A stretch of 64,000 bases of DNA from UBA2033 sp035345875 (GCA_035345875.1 DAORDH010000008.1:1-64000), one strand, 5' to 3'. Positions 1 through 8,661 are shown, counted from the first letter of the stretch. The notes: a model not told the origin generated them from the sequence alone. A program made the numbers and translations.

Positions 1-34
1 TTTTTATTAAAATCTATTCTGTAAACCCTTTTTC

Positions 35-121
35 TTATTTCGCAACAGACTGATAATACATTCCATCGAGTGATAGATTTGGATACTTCCGTGGTTCGTC
101 TTTATTTTCCTCTGATTCCAT
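35..121 (-). CDS. possible 28-aa small protein downstream of lipoprotein
   Basis: A 28-codon frame (begins MESEENKDEPRKYPNL, ends SVAK) starts 3 nt after the stop of the lipoprotein gene at 125-967. The sequence AGGTGA spanning that stop could act as a Shine-Dalgarno site, which would couple the two genes translationally. The product is charged, has no membrane segment, and matches no family I recognise. It may be a chance frame; only the tight spacing and the ribosome site argue for it. Confidence 0.3.
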   Translation of the reverse strand: MESEENKDEPRKYPNLSLDGMYYQSVAK

Positions 122-124
122 TTT

Positions 125-967
125 TCACCTAGTTGCTCTATATCTAGCGATTACTCCATCAATATCCGGACCACCCCCAAACGCACCTGTATCTTGTAGG
201 AAATTTGATCCTGTATCCGCATTGGTTCTTGCCGTTGCAGAGATTAATCGTAAGTAAACAAACCCCTCAGACTTAATTTTGTCGCGTAACGTCGTAGAAC
301 AACCAATATTAAAATCATTTGCTCCAGATAGATTATCTAAATCAAAACCATCTCCACCAGTTTTTGTTATATCATAAAGATCATTTCCTGAAAGTGGATT
401 TGTTTCGACATTATAGAGAACAGGTGTTATCCCCGCAAATCTTTTCCAGTAGGTAGGATTTGTGCTGTAAGTTGTTTCAGGGGAAAAAGTATAATCAGGA
501 GAGAACCCGCAATAACTTATATTGTCTTGACTGACTTCCACAATAATCGGTTCCATAAAAATAGAAGAAGCATTTCCATTATACTGAAATGGATTTTCAA
601 AAACAATAAAATCAATTCCACTTCCGTTTAACACTCGTTTACCTTTCCATTCTAAAACAATAGAAGCAGAAGAACCAGTTGAGGTTAAAGAAAATACGTC
701 AGTCGAACCAGTAGAGAATCCACCACCTCTCACTCCATTGATCGCCTTTGTCTTGTCTTGAAACCCTGATCCTGTATCTCCAGGCGCAGATGTAACCGTA
801 TCTGCTGTATCAGCTGGAATCGTTACCTGAGATGAGACTGAGGTCGATGCTCTAGAGTTTGAAAGGAGCAATGCAGCGGCTAACAATGAATTTCCTTTAC
901 TCGACTTATTTGTTGAGCAATTTATTAAACTAATGAGACTTGCTAAAACGATTATGGTTTGATACAT
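125..967 (-). CDS. surface lipoprotein of unknown function
   Basis: A 280-aa predicted lipoprotein. I chose the ATG at 967 because AAGGAG sits 7 nt upstream; a frame open 8 codons further has no such site. The N-terminus MYQTIIVLASLISLINC is a signal peptide ending in a spirochaetal-type lipobox (LINC), followed by a Ser/Asn-rich linker. The rest looks like an all-beta secreted domain with Gly-rich strands (GVRGGGFSTGS around residue 80, then a DFIVFENPF motif). That motif recurs in secreted beta-sandwich proteins often annotated only as cell surface protein. It follows another lipoprotein gene on the same strand, downstream of a cobalamin riboswitch. A role in B12 capture at the cell surface is an inference from context only. 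Confidence 0.8.
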   Translation of the reverse strand: MYQTIIVLASLISLINCSTNKSSKGNSLLAAALLLSNSRASTSVSSQVTIPADTADTVTSAPGDTGSGFQDKTKAINGVRGGGFSTGSTDVFSLTSTGSSASIVLEWKGKRVLNGSGIDFIVFENPFQYNGNASSIFMEPIIVEVSQDNISYCGFSPDYTFSPETTYSTNPTYWKRFAGITPVLYNVETNPLSGNDLYDITKTGGDGFDLDNLSGANDFNIGCSTTLRDKIKSEGFVYLRLISATARTNADTGSNFLQDTGAFGGGPDIDGVIARYRATR

Positions 968-1053
968 TTTAATTCTCCTTGCTAAAAGCAATAGTAGAGA
1001 TAGCGATTAATGCGGGTGACTGTGTAAAAGATTAAAAAAATCTTACCACGAAT

Positions 1054-1120
1054 TGCACGAAGATCGCGAAGATGAAAATTTCCTAAGAAATTTACAATTA
1101 TTCTTCGTAACCTTCGTGCA
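1054..1120. repeat. imperfect inverted repeat of cacgaag type
   Basis: A 19-nt arm at 1054-1072 (TGCACGAAGATCGCGAAGA) is complementary, with about four mismatches, to 1102-1120. The 29-nt loop is AT-rich. It lies between two co-directional lipoprotein genes and could form a stable RNA hairpin. CACGAAG-type intergenic repeats are common in environmental bacterial genomes. Whether this one ends transcription or is a selfish repeat cannot be told here. Confidence 0.55.
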
Positions 1121-1236
1121 CTTCATGATGAAGCTCTTGCTTTTGCAGAGTCCCCTAAGCGAAAAGCTCGATCGGTGCTTTCTTAAATGTTAAGACTTAT
1201 GCACATTAAAAAATTTACCGAATAGTCCTAAACTCA

Positions 1237-1824
1237 TTATCTCTTTTCTAATCTACTCCACGAAAACCCACCGCATCCTGTCGTTCCTGGACTTGTTTTT
1301 GTTGTATTATCCGTTACAGCAACAGCTAACGCTGATGTCGCAACGGGAGTATTAATTGTGCATGTCCAGTATTTACTTCCTTCTGCAAAGAATATGGTTT
1401 TAAAGAACTTTCCTTTATTTGTATCACCAGCAAAACATCCACCATTATTCTCTGGATTCTGACTAACATAATAACCCGCAGAATTATCAAAGGCTGTTAC
1501 AATAGCGCAGGAGCTATAACCACCAAAACCAGAAGAATCATTTAATATAACTCCATTAGAACCCGATTTAGCAGAAATTGTAACGATAGTATTGCTAGTT
1601 GTTCCATTTCCAGTAAAACTATTCCAACTACCATTCAAAATAAACTGACTATTATTTAATGTTGCAATAGTTAAATTCGCAGCATTTAGATTCTGTGTTT
1701 GCACAATTGTAGCGAGTAACGCATTATTTTTATCAGCTTCATCTGTCTTTGAAACATTTTGACAATTTCCAACTAAAAGCGCCACATAACAAAGAGTAAC
1801 CACTAAACTTTTTTTATTAAACAT
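1237..1824 (-). CDS. lipoprotein of unknown function, first gene after B12 riboswitch
   Basis: A 195-aa predicted lipoprotein. I chose the ATG at 1824, with GGAG 7 nt upstream; the longer frame starts at a TTG that overlaps that Shine-Dalgarno site. The signal peptide MFNKKSLVVTLCYVALLVGNC ends in lipobox LVGNC. After an Asn/Ala-rich linker the mature part is Ser/Thr/Gly-rich with paired cysteines (SSCAIV, GGCFAG, WTCTI, GCGG), suggesting a small disulfide-bonded beta domain. I recognise no family. It is the first gene downstream, on the same strand, of the cobalamin riboswitch at about 2105-2250, with a 280-nt gap holding an inverted repeat. Confidence 0.8.
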   Translation of the reverse strand: MFNKKSLVVTLCYVALLVGNCQNVSKTDEADKNNALLATIVQTQNLNAANLTIATLNNSQFILNGSWNSFTGNGTTSNTIVTISAKSGSNGVILNDSSGFGGYSSCAIVTAFDNSAGYYVSQNPENNGGCFAGDTNKGKFFKTIFFAEGSKYWTCTINTPVATSALAVAVTDNTTKTSPGTTGCGGFSWSRLEKR

Positions 1825-1980
1825 ATTTTTCTCCAAGAAAATTTTTCCTGAAGGAGTTATACGAACCTCTACGCAAGAAAGAGTATTTTAGATAAGTTTT
1901 TAATACATAAAAACAAAACAGATTTCACACAACGCCTATTAAGTAACGCCAGTTCGACGTAACAAAAAATTTAAAAGATG

Positions 1981-2060
1981 ACCACCGATGAACACGGATA
2001 AAATAATAATAATTCAAACCATCCGCGCTTATCTGTGTTCATCCGTGTCTATCCGTGGTT
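1981..2060. repeat. inverted repeat of acggatgaacacgg type
   Basis: The left arm at 1981-2001 (accaccgatgaacacggataa) is complementary with two or three mismatches to sequence starting at 2029. The right arm carries an extra internal copy of the ATCCGTG unit. This type of ATCCGTGTTCATC repeat occurs in many unrelated genomes. It lies between the riboswitch and the lipoprotein gene, so it would be transcribed with the leader. Confidence 0.55.
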
Positions 2061-2104
2061 AAATATTCTTATATCGAATGCACGTTAAGCTGTATTAAAA
2101 TCTG

Positions 2105-2250
2105 AATTTCTAAAAAGAATCTTTCAATGAAACTTTCCTTTCCACGAGAAAGTAACACAAAGAGGAGTATCTGGCTTTACAGTTGCGGGACAGCGAGGGA
2201 CTTTCACCCTACTTCCTCCATTCGGATGTTTCCATATTTACAATAGAGTT
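2105..2250 (-). promoter_or_regulatory. cobalamin riboswitch
   Basis: Read on the minus strand, the conserved core of the adenosylcobalamin riboswitch is clear. A GGGTGAAAGTCCC element is followed by CGCTGTCCCGCAACTGTAA and then a shortened B12 box (AGCCAGATAC). Upstream is the GGAAACATCC stem typical of the 5' side. It sits just after the purT stop and points toward the lipoprotein genes at 1824 and 967, not toward a recognisable btuB or cobalamin-synthesis gene inside the window. The core is certain; the outer boundaries are estimates. Confidence 0.85.
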
Positions 2251-2266
2251 TCTTAGGTCAAGTCAA

Positions 2267-3448
2267 TTACAATTTGATTGTAATTGCGTCAGCAACCTTC
2301 ACAGCTTTTCTTCTTGCATCTTCTAAAGAATCTCCAAGTGCGAGAGCTACACCCATTCTTCTTCTACCCTTTACTTCTGGTTTACCAAATAGACGTAGAG
2401 CTGTGTCTGGTTCAGAAAGAGCTTCATTTATATTTTCATAAATAGGTTCGTCAGAATTTCCTTCTGTTAATATTGCACATGACGCAGCAAATCCATAGTG
2501 TCGTATATTTGGAATTGGAAGTCCTAGTATAGCACGAACATGAAGCGCAAATTCAGAAAGGTTTTGAGAAATCAGCGTTACCATTCCAGTATCATGTGGT
2601 CTTGGAGAAATCTCACTAAAATAAACTGTGTCGCCTTTAATAAAAAATTCAGCACCAAACAGTCCGTAACCACCAAGTCCATCGGTCACAACTTTTGCGA
2701 TTCTTTGTGCTTCTTTTAATGCGACATCCGACATAGGTTGAGGTTGCCAAGACTCAACATAGTCACCATTGATTTGTAAATGACCAATCGGATCTAAGAA
2801 AGTTGTCCCGCCAGCATGTCTGATTGTAAGAAGAGTAATTTCGTAATCAAAATCAATAAAACTTTCCACAATCACCTTTCCACCACCAGCACGCCCTCCT
2901 TTTTGAGCATACTCCCAAGCCTCTTCTATTTCCATTTTATCTTTGATGACACTTTGCCCTTTGCCAGAAGAACTCATAACTGGTTTAACAACACAAGGCA
3001 GACCGATTTCTTTTACCACTTTGTAAAATTCTTCTTTGTTTGCGGCGAAGAAATACTTAGAAGTTTTAACTCCTAACTCTTCCGATGCATATTTTCGAAT
3101 TCCTTCTCGATTCATAGTAAGCTTAACAGCCTTTGCTGTCGGAACTACATTGAAACCTTCTTTCTCCAATTCTATCAGTAGATCTGTTGCAATAGCTTCA
3201 ATTTCTGGGACAATATAATCAGGTTTAAACTCATGGATTACCTTTCTTAACTCATTTGCATCTAGCATATTGATAATTCTAAATTCATGGGCTACATGCA
3301 TTGCTGGCGCGTCTGGGTATTTGTCTACAGCCATAACATGAATTCCATATCTCTGTGCCTCTATAGTTACTTCCTTTCCTAATTCTCCGGAACCTAATAA
3401 TAGAAGCTTTGTTGCTGTTTTTGATTTTGGAGTTCCAATGTTTACCAT
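2267..3448 (-). CDS. purT: formate-dependent phosphoribosylglycinamide formyltransferase (GAR transformylase 2)
   Basis: A cytosolic ATP-grasp enzyme that converts GAR, formate and ATP to formyl-GAR in purine synthesis, without folate. The start at 3448 is an ATG with AGAGGA upstream and gives 393 aa, almost the length of E. coli PurT. The longer frame uses a TTG. Visible features: the N-terminal nucleotide fold (LLLLGSGELGKEVTIEAQR), the central ATP-grasp domain with the Gly-rich loop SSSGKGQSV, and the metal-binding end GAEFFIKGDTVYFSEISPRPHDTG. The C-terminal domain is complete (KGRRRMGVALALG). The gene stands alone, with the B12 riboswitch starting just after its stop. Confidence 0.97.
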   Translation of the reverse strand: MVNIGTPKSKTATKLLLLGSGELGKEVTIEAQRYGIHVMAVDKYPDAPAMHVAHEFRIINMLDANELRKVIHEFKPDYIVPEIEAIATDLLIELEKEGFNVVPTAKAVKLTMNREGIRKYASEELGVKTSKYFFAANKEEFYKVVKEIGLPCVVKPVMSSSGKGQSVIKDKMEIEEAWEYAQKGGRAGGGKVIVESFIDFDYEITLLTIRHAGGTTFLDPIGHLQINGDYVESWQPQPMSDVALKEAQRIAKVVTDGLGGYGLFGAEFFIKGDTVYFSEISPRPHDTGMVTLISQNLSEFALHVRAILGLPIPNIRHYGFAASCAILTEGNSDEPIYENINEALSEPDTALRLFGKPEVKGRRRMGVALALGDSLEDARRKAVKVADAITIKL

Positions 3449-3644
3449 ACTTATATCCTCTCGATTCAATAAAGAAGCTAAATCTTTAACTCCAAAAAAT
3501 ATTATCTTTATAATAAGTCATTCCTGTTTTTAAATGAACCAATTGGACAGGAAAATTGAGCCTTTACTAAATTCTAAAAAAAAGAAATAAAAGCTTTACA
3601 AATATTGTTGATTTTGATTCTCATTATCCATAAAGGAGTAAAAG

Positions 3645-3824
3645 ATGATTCAAGGCAATAAAAACTCTCTAAATAAATCAATGATGGCATTAATACTTCA
3701 CACTCTAGAAGAATCTGAAAAGGAAGCGATTGAGCCAGAGCAAGGAAATGAATCTTCAAAGCAAAAAGAAAATAATCCATCTCCCATTGCGAATGAAAAA
3801 TTCAGCTTTATTAAAATTGAGTAA
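3645..3824 (+). CDS. 59-aa small acidic protein
   Basis: A short gene with a near-perfect ribosome site (AAAGGAG, 7 nt before the ATG) and an apparent intrinsic terminator 5 nt after its stop. The product begins MIQGNKNSLNKSMMALILHT and becomes Glu/Gln/Ser/Asn-rich, ending in FSFIKIE. There is no signal peptide or clear membrane segment; residues 14-20 are only a short hydrophobic patch. No family recognised. The combination of ribosome site, open frame and terminator argues for a real, independently transcribed small gene. Confidence 0.65.
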   Translation: MIQGNKNSLNKSMMALILHTLEESEKEAIEPEQGNESSKQKENNPSPIANEKFSFIKIE

Positions 3825-3829
3825 ATTGG

Positions 3830-3873
3830 AAATCCTAAGAAGAAAAAGGAAACTAATTTTATAGGATTTTTTT
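3830..3873 (+). terminator. intrinsic terminator of the 59-aa gene
   Basis: AAATCCTA (3830-3837) pairs with TAGGATTT (3862-3869) and runs straight into a T tract ending at 3873. It begins 5 nt after the stop of the small gene at 3645-3824. Confidence 0.6.
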
Positions 3874-3917
3874 AAATTCCCTAAAAAAACAAATTCGATC
3901 GAAAAGATTAAGAATGA

Positions 3918-3951
3918 TTGAAATAGTATTTTTATAAAAATACTATTTCAA
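3918..3951. repeat. perfect 34-bp palindrome
   Basis: TTGAAATAGTATTTTTA is followed immediately by its exact reverse complement. With 17-bp arms and no spacer it can form a hairpin on either strand. It lies about 95 nt past the small gene and 320 nt before the next gene, so it could be a second, bidirectional terminator or a protein-binding site. Confidence 0.7.
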
Positions 3952-4269
3952 TATAAGACTCTGAATCTTATAAATAACTTATGTCAGTTAAGAGCTATCT
4001 ATCCTTAGTGACTTTGTTTTAAACAAAACGATTCTAACTTTTTAAAATTGAGATTATAGCATTGGCAAAAAAGTTATATAAGCGAACAAATCTTATATTT
4101 CTTCCGCTTTCACAGGAGCTTAATTTTTAAGTTCCAAAAATGTGTTCATCTGCATCCAATTTTTCTAATTAATTCTGTTAATTCTGAATTAGAGTTTGAC
4201 CAATTTAAAAAAACATGAAAACTTACAATTTTTCCCAATATCACAGATAAAAATCAGGATTGTAATTTC

Positions 4270-6729
4270 ATGAAAAAAATATTGCTACTTGTTTTATTTC
4301 TTCTTACTTATTCTCAAATTTATTCTCAGTCAGAAAAAAAATTTAAAACACAAATCATTCAGTCTTTAGAGGAAATTACAAGTCTTGATTCTAGTAAAGA
4401 ATCTAGTTGGTTTGTTTCCACAACCGATTTAAATCCAGATGAGTTCAGCCGCAAGTATTTAGAAAATGGGGAAAATGCAATTGAGTGGATAACACATATT
4501 GTCCCCTCTCGTTTTGTTAAGACTAATTATAACAAACCCGACATTCATAAAATCTGGCTTGCTAAATCGGTAACCCTACCGAATGTAATTCAAACAAATT
4601 CTGTTGGGATTCGTCTTGGAACGATAAGTGATAGAGATAGGACTTACTTCAATGGAGTTCTAATTGGAGCAACTGGTGAGTTTGGACAAAATTATCCATC
4701 TGCCTACGATAAAGTTCGTATTTACGAAATTCCTACAAGTATAATTAGAAAAGGAGCTGAAAATCTAATCTTAGTTGAAGCAGAAGAATATTTTTATGAT
4801 ACTATGGGAATCGACCAAGACAAAACAGAAATTGGACCTGTCCGTTTAATCGAAAAAAGTTTTATCAACTTTGAATACGTCAAGCTTGTTCTTTTAATGA
4901 TATACTTAGTCGTTGGAATTTATTATCTATTTCTATTTGCGAGAAGAAGAAAAGAAAAAGAAAATTTTATTTTTGGTATTTTCACTGTAATGCTTGTGAT
5001 TTATCAAATTATGCGTAACCAATTAAGAAACGAATTTAACTTTGACTTTGTCCTAATGAAAAAAAGCGAATACATAGTTATTGCAACTATTGTCCCTGTC
5101 TTTACTCATTTCATTCGACATTTATTTAACTTTGAATGGAAACTTCCTCAGAAAATATGCGATGGAATTCTATTTACTGTTTTTATTTACGAAATGGTTT
5201 TTACAAACATTCGACACTATAACATCATCAATACAATGATCGTTCAACCTATTTGGATCATCTACATGATTTTTATTTTTTATTTTTTAATAAAAAGAAT
5301 GAGAGAGAAAAACCATGATGCTATTTTTATTTTTTCTGGCGTAATTGTTATGTTCATTGCTGTCATTGTGGATATTTTAAGCACACGAGGAGTTTTTGTT
5401 TTTCCTAAAATTATGGGTTATGCATTTTTCTTTTTTATTTCCAGCCTTGCCATCATACTCGCAAATAAGTCTGTTCGATTGCATGAGGAAGTGGAAGAAC
5501 TGAATTCCAACCTAGAAATGAAAGTCGCACAACGCACGGAAGAGTTAAGCCAAAGCTTAGAGCATGTTAAAAAATTAAAAATGTCCCAAGATGGAGACTA
5601 TTTCCTAACATCCTTATTAATCAAACCGCTAGGAAAAAATCGAGCAGAGAAAAATCAAGTGCTCATTGATTTTATAGTAAAACAAAAAAAGACTTTTGAA
5701 TTCAAAAATAAAATGTCCGATCTAGGTGGTGATTTGTGCAGGGCAGAAAGTCTAGTATTGCGAAATAGAAATATGACTGTTTTTTTCAATGCAGATGCAA
5801 TGGGCAAATCTATGCAAGGTGCAGGTGGTGCAATTGTAATGGGATCTGTTTTTGATTCCATATTAGAAAGAACAAAATTAAGCCAAACGGTTCAAGAGGA
5901 ATATCCAGAAAAGTGGTTAAAGAATGCATTTATCGAACTACACAAAGTCTTTGAAAGCTTTCAGGGTTCTATGCTTGTATCCATAGTAATCGGGCTTATC
6001 GATAACAAGACTGGACTTATGTATTTTATAAACGCAGAACATCCTGTTAGTATCATTTATAGAGATGGGAAAGCTAGTTTTATTGATGAAGATTTCATTT
6101 TTAGAAAGCTTGGAACAGAAGTCGCTCAAAGTTACATCTATGTAAAAACATTTCAAATGAAAGATGGAGATATAGTAATTAACGGTTCTGATGGAAGAGA
6201 TGATATAATAATTTTAGATGAAAAAACGGGAGAAAAAAGCCTAAACTATGATCATACCTTATTCCTAGGAACTGTCGAAAAAGCAAATGGTAACATACAT
6301 ACGATAGTAGACCTACTTCATAAACAAGGAGAAATTACTGACGATTTATCTCTCATGAGTATTCAGTATACTAGCCAAGAAGCACAATTTGATAGTGAAA
6401 CAACCCGAGATAAAATTAAAACTTTAATGCAGAATAAGAATTTCTCTGAAGCAGCTGTCTTAGCAGAAGACTATCTACTTCTAAATCCATCAGATACTGA
6501 AAGTATTTTTTTACTTTCCTATGCCTACAAAAAATTACAAAACTACAAAGATGCAATTAAAGCGGGAGAGAGAGTTCGTCTACGAGAGCCATCTCATGTG
6601 CGAAATTTAGTCAATCTTGCCCATTGTTATTTTAGAATGGATGACATAGATAGAGCAAAGTATTTAGCGAATCTAATTCCAGAAGGAAGACGCGAAAAAG
6701 ATTTTGCTAAAATTTTCCTAATTGAATAA
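4270..6729 (+). CDS. 7TM receptor with SpoIIE-type Ser/Thr phosphatase and C-terminal TPR
   Basis: An 819-aa inner-membrane signalling protein. Signal peptide at residues 1-19; an extracytoplasmic jelly-roll-like domain (about 45-195, with IRLGTISDRDRTYFNG); seven membrane helices of 7TMR-DISM type (about 203-395); a coiled coil (VEELNSNLEMKVAQRTEEL); a SpoIIE/PP2C phosphatase domain (about 435-690); and TPR-like helices to the end. The phosphatase motif reads ADAMGKSMQGAGGA instead of the usual D-x-x-G-H-G, but the metal-binding Asp at about 508 and the C-terminal Asp pair (ITDDLSLM, about 689) are kept, so activity is plausible. Family members usually dephosphorylate anti-sigma-factor antagonists; the partner here is unknown. 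It is monocistronic, with its own terminator. Confidence 0.88.
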   Translation: MKKILLLVLFLLTYSQIYSQSEKKFKTQIIQSLEEITSLDSSKESSWFVSTTDLNPDEFSRKYLENGENAIEWITHIVPSRFVKTNYNKPDIHKIWLAKSVTLPNVIQTNSVGIRLGTISDRDRTYFNGVLIGATGEFGQNYPSAYDKVRIYEIPTSIIRKGAENLILVEAEEYFYDTMGIDQDKTEIGPVRLIEKSFINFEYVKLVLLMIYLVVGIYYLFLFARRRKEKENFIFGIFTVMLVIYQIMRNQLRNEFNFDFVLMKKSEYIVIATIVPVFTHFIRHLFNFEWKLPQKICDGILFTVFIYEMVFTNIRHYNIINTMIVQPIWIIYMIFIFYFLIKRMREKNHDAIFIFSGVIVMFIAVIVDILSTRGVFVFPKIMGYAFFFFISSLAIILANKSVRLHEEVEELNSNLEMKVAQRTEELSQSLEHVKKLKMSQDGDYFLTSLLIKPLGKNRAEKNQVLIDFIVKQKKTFEFKNKMSDLGGDLCRAESLVLRNRNMTVFFNADAMGKSMQGAGGAIVMGSVFDSILERTKLSQTVQEEYPEKWLKNAFIELHKVFESFQGSMLVSIVIGLIDNKTGLMYFINAEHPVSIIYRDGKASFIDEDFIFRKLGTEVAQSYIYVKTFQMKDGDIVINGSDGRDDIIILDEKTGEKSLNYDHTLFLGTVEKANGNIHTIVDLLHKQGEITDDLSLMSIQYTSQEAQFDSETTRDKIKTLMQNKNFSEAAVLAEDYLLLNPSDTESIFLLSYAYKKLQNYKDAIKAGERVRLREPSHVRNLVNLAHCYFRMDDIDRAKYLANLIPEGRREKDFAKIFLIE

Positions 6730-6740
6730 CAATGATAAAT

Positions 6741-6814
6741 AATCAACTGATTCTTTGCAATTTCGGACGTATCGATTTTCATAGAAGATCCAGAATCAGT
6801 TGATTTTGTTTTTG
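6741..6814 (+). terminator. intrinsic terminator
   Basis: A perfect 14-bp stem: AATCAACTGATTCT (6741-6754) pairs with 6792-6805 across a 37-nt loop, followed by a T-rich tail (TTGTTTTTG). It lies 12 nt after the stop of the phosphatase gene. Confidence 0.8.
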
Positions 6815-6947
6815 TTACAATATAGATTGAATCGAAAATAAATATTTGAAATTCAAATTAAAATCTCACCTTACACAAAAGATAGAAGTTAAAGATCACT
6901 TGTCTATTTAGTATAAGTTGTGTTAGAATCTAAATTTAGAATAAGGA

Positions 6948-7352
6948 TTAATGACTACAATGTTCGCTGTGTGAGTGCGTTAAACGCAAGTTCCAAAACA
7001 AGGTAGTAGATAAACAAAAGGAGCCAAACGCATCCATCCAAGGCTTTAAATATTCAGGAGAAAAATTACCAAAAACAATTAAAATAACCGCAAGTGAGAA
7101 TAATAAAATAATCTGTATACTTTTATGATATTTAAAATTGGAATAAAGGTTAAAACCAGTTATCAAAACAGAAATACCTAGAATAAAGAATTCTAAGATC
7201 TCATTTTCAAAAAATACAAATCCGGTAATTGGAGCAATAAACAGTAAAATTGGAAGAGCCATACAATGGATTGCACAAGCGACGGAAAGAAAAATACCAA
7301 TAGCAGTGACTGAATCTAAATTCTCAAAATTTTTTCGTAAACTAGTTAGCAT
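6948..7352 (-). CDS. MerC-domain membrane protein
   Basis: A 134-aa protein with four predicted membrane helices, the MerC family layout. The signature ACAIHCMALPIL near residue 26 keeps the Cys pair that binds Hg(II) in MerC mercury transporters. The C-terminus is His/Cys-rich (HSHSEHCSH), typical of chromosomal MerC-like proteins linked to zinc or other metals rather than to mer operons. No merA or merR lies nearby, so a role in metal uptake or homeostasis is likelier than mercury detoxification. The ATG at 7352 has GAGGA upstream. A strong promoter (-35 TTGACA, 17 nt, -10 TATGTT) carries a palindrome over its -10 box, so metal-responsive repression is plausible. Confidence 0.85.
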   Translation of the reverse strand: MLTSLRKNFENLDSVTAIGIFLSVACAIHCMALPILLFIAPITGFVFFENEILEFFILGISVLITGFNLYSNFKYHKSIQIILLFSLAVILIVFGNFSPEYLKPWMDAFGSFCLSTTLFWNLRLTHSHSEHCSH

Positions 7353-7367
7353 TTTTATTCCTCTTTA

Positions 7368-7399
7368 TGCAACATAGTTGCAGTAAGTTTTATTGTCAA
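7368..7399 (-). promoter_or_regulatory. promoter with overlapping palindromic operator upstream of MerC gene
   Basis: On the minus strand, TTGACA (7394-7399), a 17-nt spacer and TATGTT (7371-7376) make a near-consensus promoter. The perfect palindrome TGCAAC-ATA-GTTGCA (7368-7382) covers the -10 box, as expected of a repressor site. A Fur/Zur-family or ArsR-type metal regulator would fit, but the protein cannot be identified from the site alone. Confidence 0.65.
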
Positions 7400-7562
7400 A
7401 TTCTTTAATTCAAACTTAAGCAATCTGGAATTTTTCCATTTGTTAAAATTGTTGGAGAACTATGTCTTACTCCTTTCAATCAAAAAAAGAAAATCCAAAT
7501 AGAATTTCACAGTTTACAAAAACATTATTTTTTGAAGTTCTTGTTCTTACGCGAGGAAATAC

Positions 7563-8657
7563 ATGCATATATTAAAAAAGATACTGATTACTCTATCTGC
7601 CATATTAATAGTTGCTATACTAGGTGTAACAGCTTTGGTTTATAGTTTAACTTATCATCCATCTGATCTACAACAAGAAAAAGTTACCTGTAAAGACAAT
7701 GCACCTACTCTACAGCCGGGACAAACAATAAAAGTTTTAAACTGGAATGTTCAATTTATGGCGGGCAAAAAGTATGTTTTCTTCTTTGACGTTCCAAGTG
7801 GCAACGGACCGCACGAAAGACCTGAGCCTTCAGAAATTACAAAAACTCTTTTGGAAGTAGCAAGAATTATAAAAGATGAAAAACCAGATATCATACTTTT
7901 ACAAGAAATGGATGAGGATGCAAAAAGAACAGACAACCAAGATCAATTAGTTGAGCTAATGAAATTACTACCAAACGAATACACATGCAGTTCCTCCGCA
8001 TTCTATTGGAGAAATAAATATCTACCTCATCCAAGGGTTAAAGGCTCAACAGGATTAAAACTTTCTACCATCAGTAAGTATAAAATCGAATCATCCGTGC
8101 GTCATGCGCTAGCTATCATTCCGGCTGATCCTATTACAAAACAATTTGGTTTAAAGAGAGCAGTCCTAGAATCAAAGATGCCGATAGGCAATTCTAAATA
8201 CATTTCTGCCATGAACACACACTTGGATGCATTTGCTCATGGATATGATACGATGCAAAGACAGATTGAATATTTAAAAAATCTATTTAATCAACGAAAT
8301 GCAGAAAAAGTAGATTGGTTTATCGGTGGAGATTTTAACCTACTACCACCTAACTTTGATTTATCTACTCTCTATAAAACACACCAAGAGTTTTACAGCC
8401 CCAAGTCGGAGATATCGGTTTTATTTGATTCCTTTAAATCTGCTGTGCCCCTAGAAGCAATGGGCGGGAAAGACAAAGAAAGCTATTATACCCATATAGC
8501 AAATGATCCAGACTTACAGGGAAAAGCAGATAGAACGATTGATTATATTTTCCACTCGGATGGTCTTAAAACTACGTCCTATCGAGTCAGACAAAAGGAT
8601 ACAAGAGAAATCTCTGATCATCTTCCTTTAATAGTAGAGTTTCAATTACCAAATTAA
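7563..8657 (+). CDS. endonuclease/exonuclease/phosphatase (EEP) family protein
   Basis: A 364-aa protein with one N-terminal membrane helix (about 7-29), so the catalytic domain is membrane-anchored outside the cytoplasm or secreted. All EEP motifs are present: VLNWNVQF (about 58), the metal-binding LLQEMDED (about 117), NTHLDAFA (about 217), GGDFNLLP (about 258), RTIDYIF and the final SDHLPLIVEF. Family members are divalent-cation-dependent phosphoesterases of DNA, inositol phosphates or sphingomyelin; the substrate is not evident here. The ATG follows GAGGAAATAC. It lies 4 nt before manA, so the two are probably co-transcribed. Confidence 0.85.
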   Translation: MHILKKILITLSAILIVAILGVTALVYSLTYHPSDLQQEKVTCKDNAPTLQPGQTIKVLNWNVQFMAGKKYVFFFDVPSGNGPHERPEPSEITKTLLEVARIIKDEKPDIILLQEMDEDAKRTDNQDQLVELMKLLPNEYTCSSSAFYWRNKYLPHPRVKGSTGLKLSTISKYKIESSVRHALAIIPADPITKQFGLKRAVLESKMPIGNSKYISAMNTHLDAFAHGYDTMQRQIEYLKNLFNQRNAEKVDWFIGGDFNLLPPNFDLSTLYKTHQEFYSPKSEISVLFDSFKSAVPLEAMGGKDKESYYTHIANDPDLQGKADRTIDYIFHSDGLKTTSYRVRQKDTREISDHLPLIVEFQLPN

Positions 8658-8661
8658 AATT

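Larger units (their letters stand above)
3825..4269. other. intergenic region
   Basis: No gene seen in these 445 bases. They hold the terminator of the preceding small gene, a perfect 34-bp palindrome at 3918-3951, and AT-rich sequence leading to the next gene. I see no convincing promoter hexamers with correct spacing before the ATG at 4270. Confidence 0.6.
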
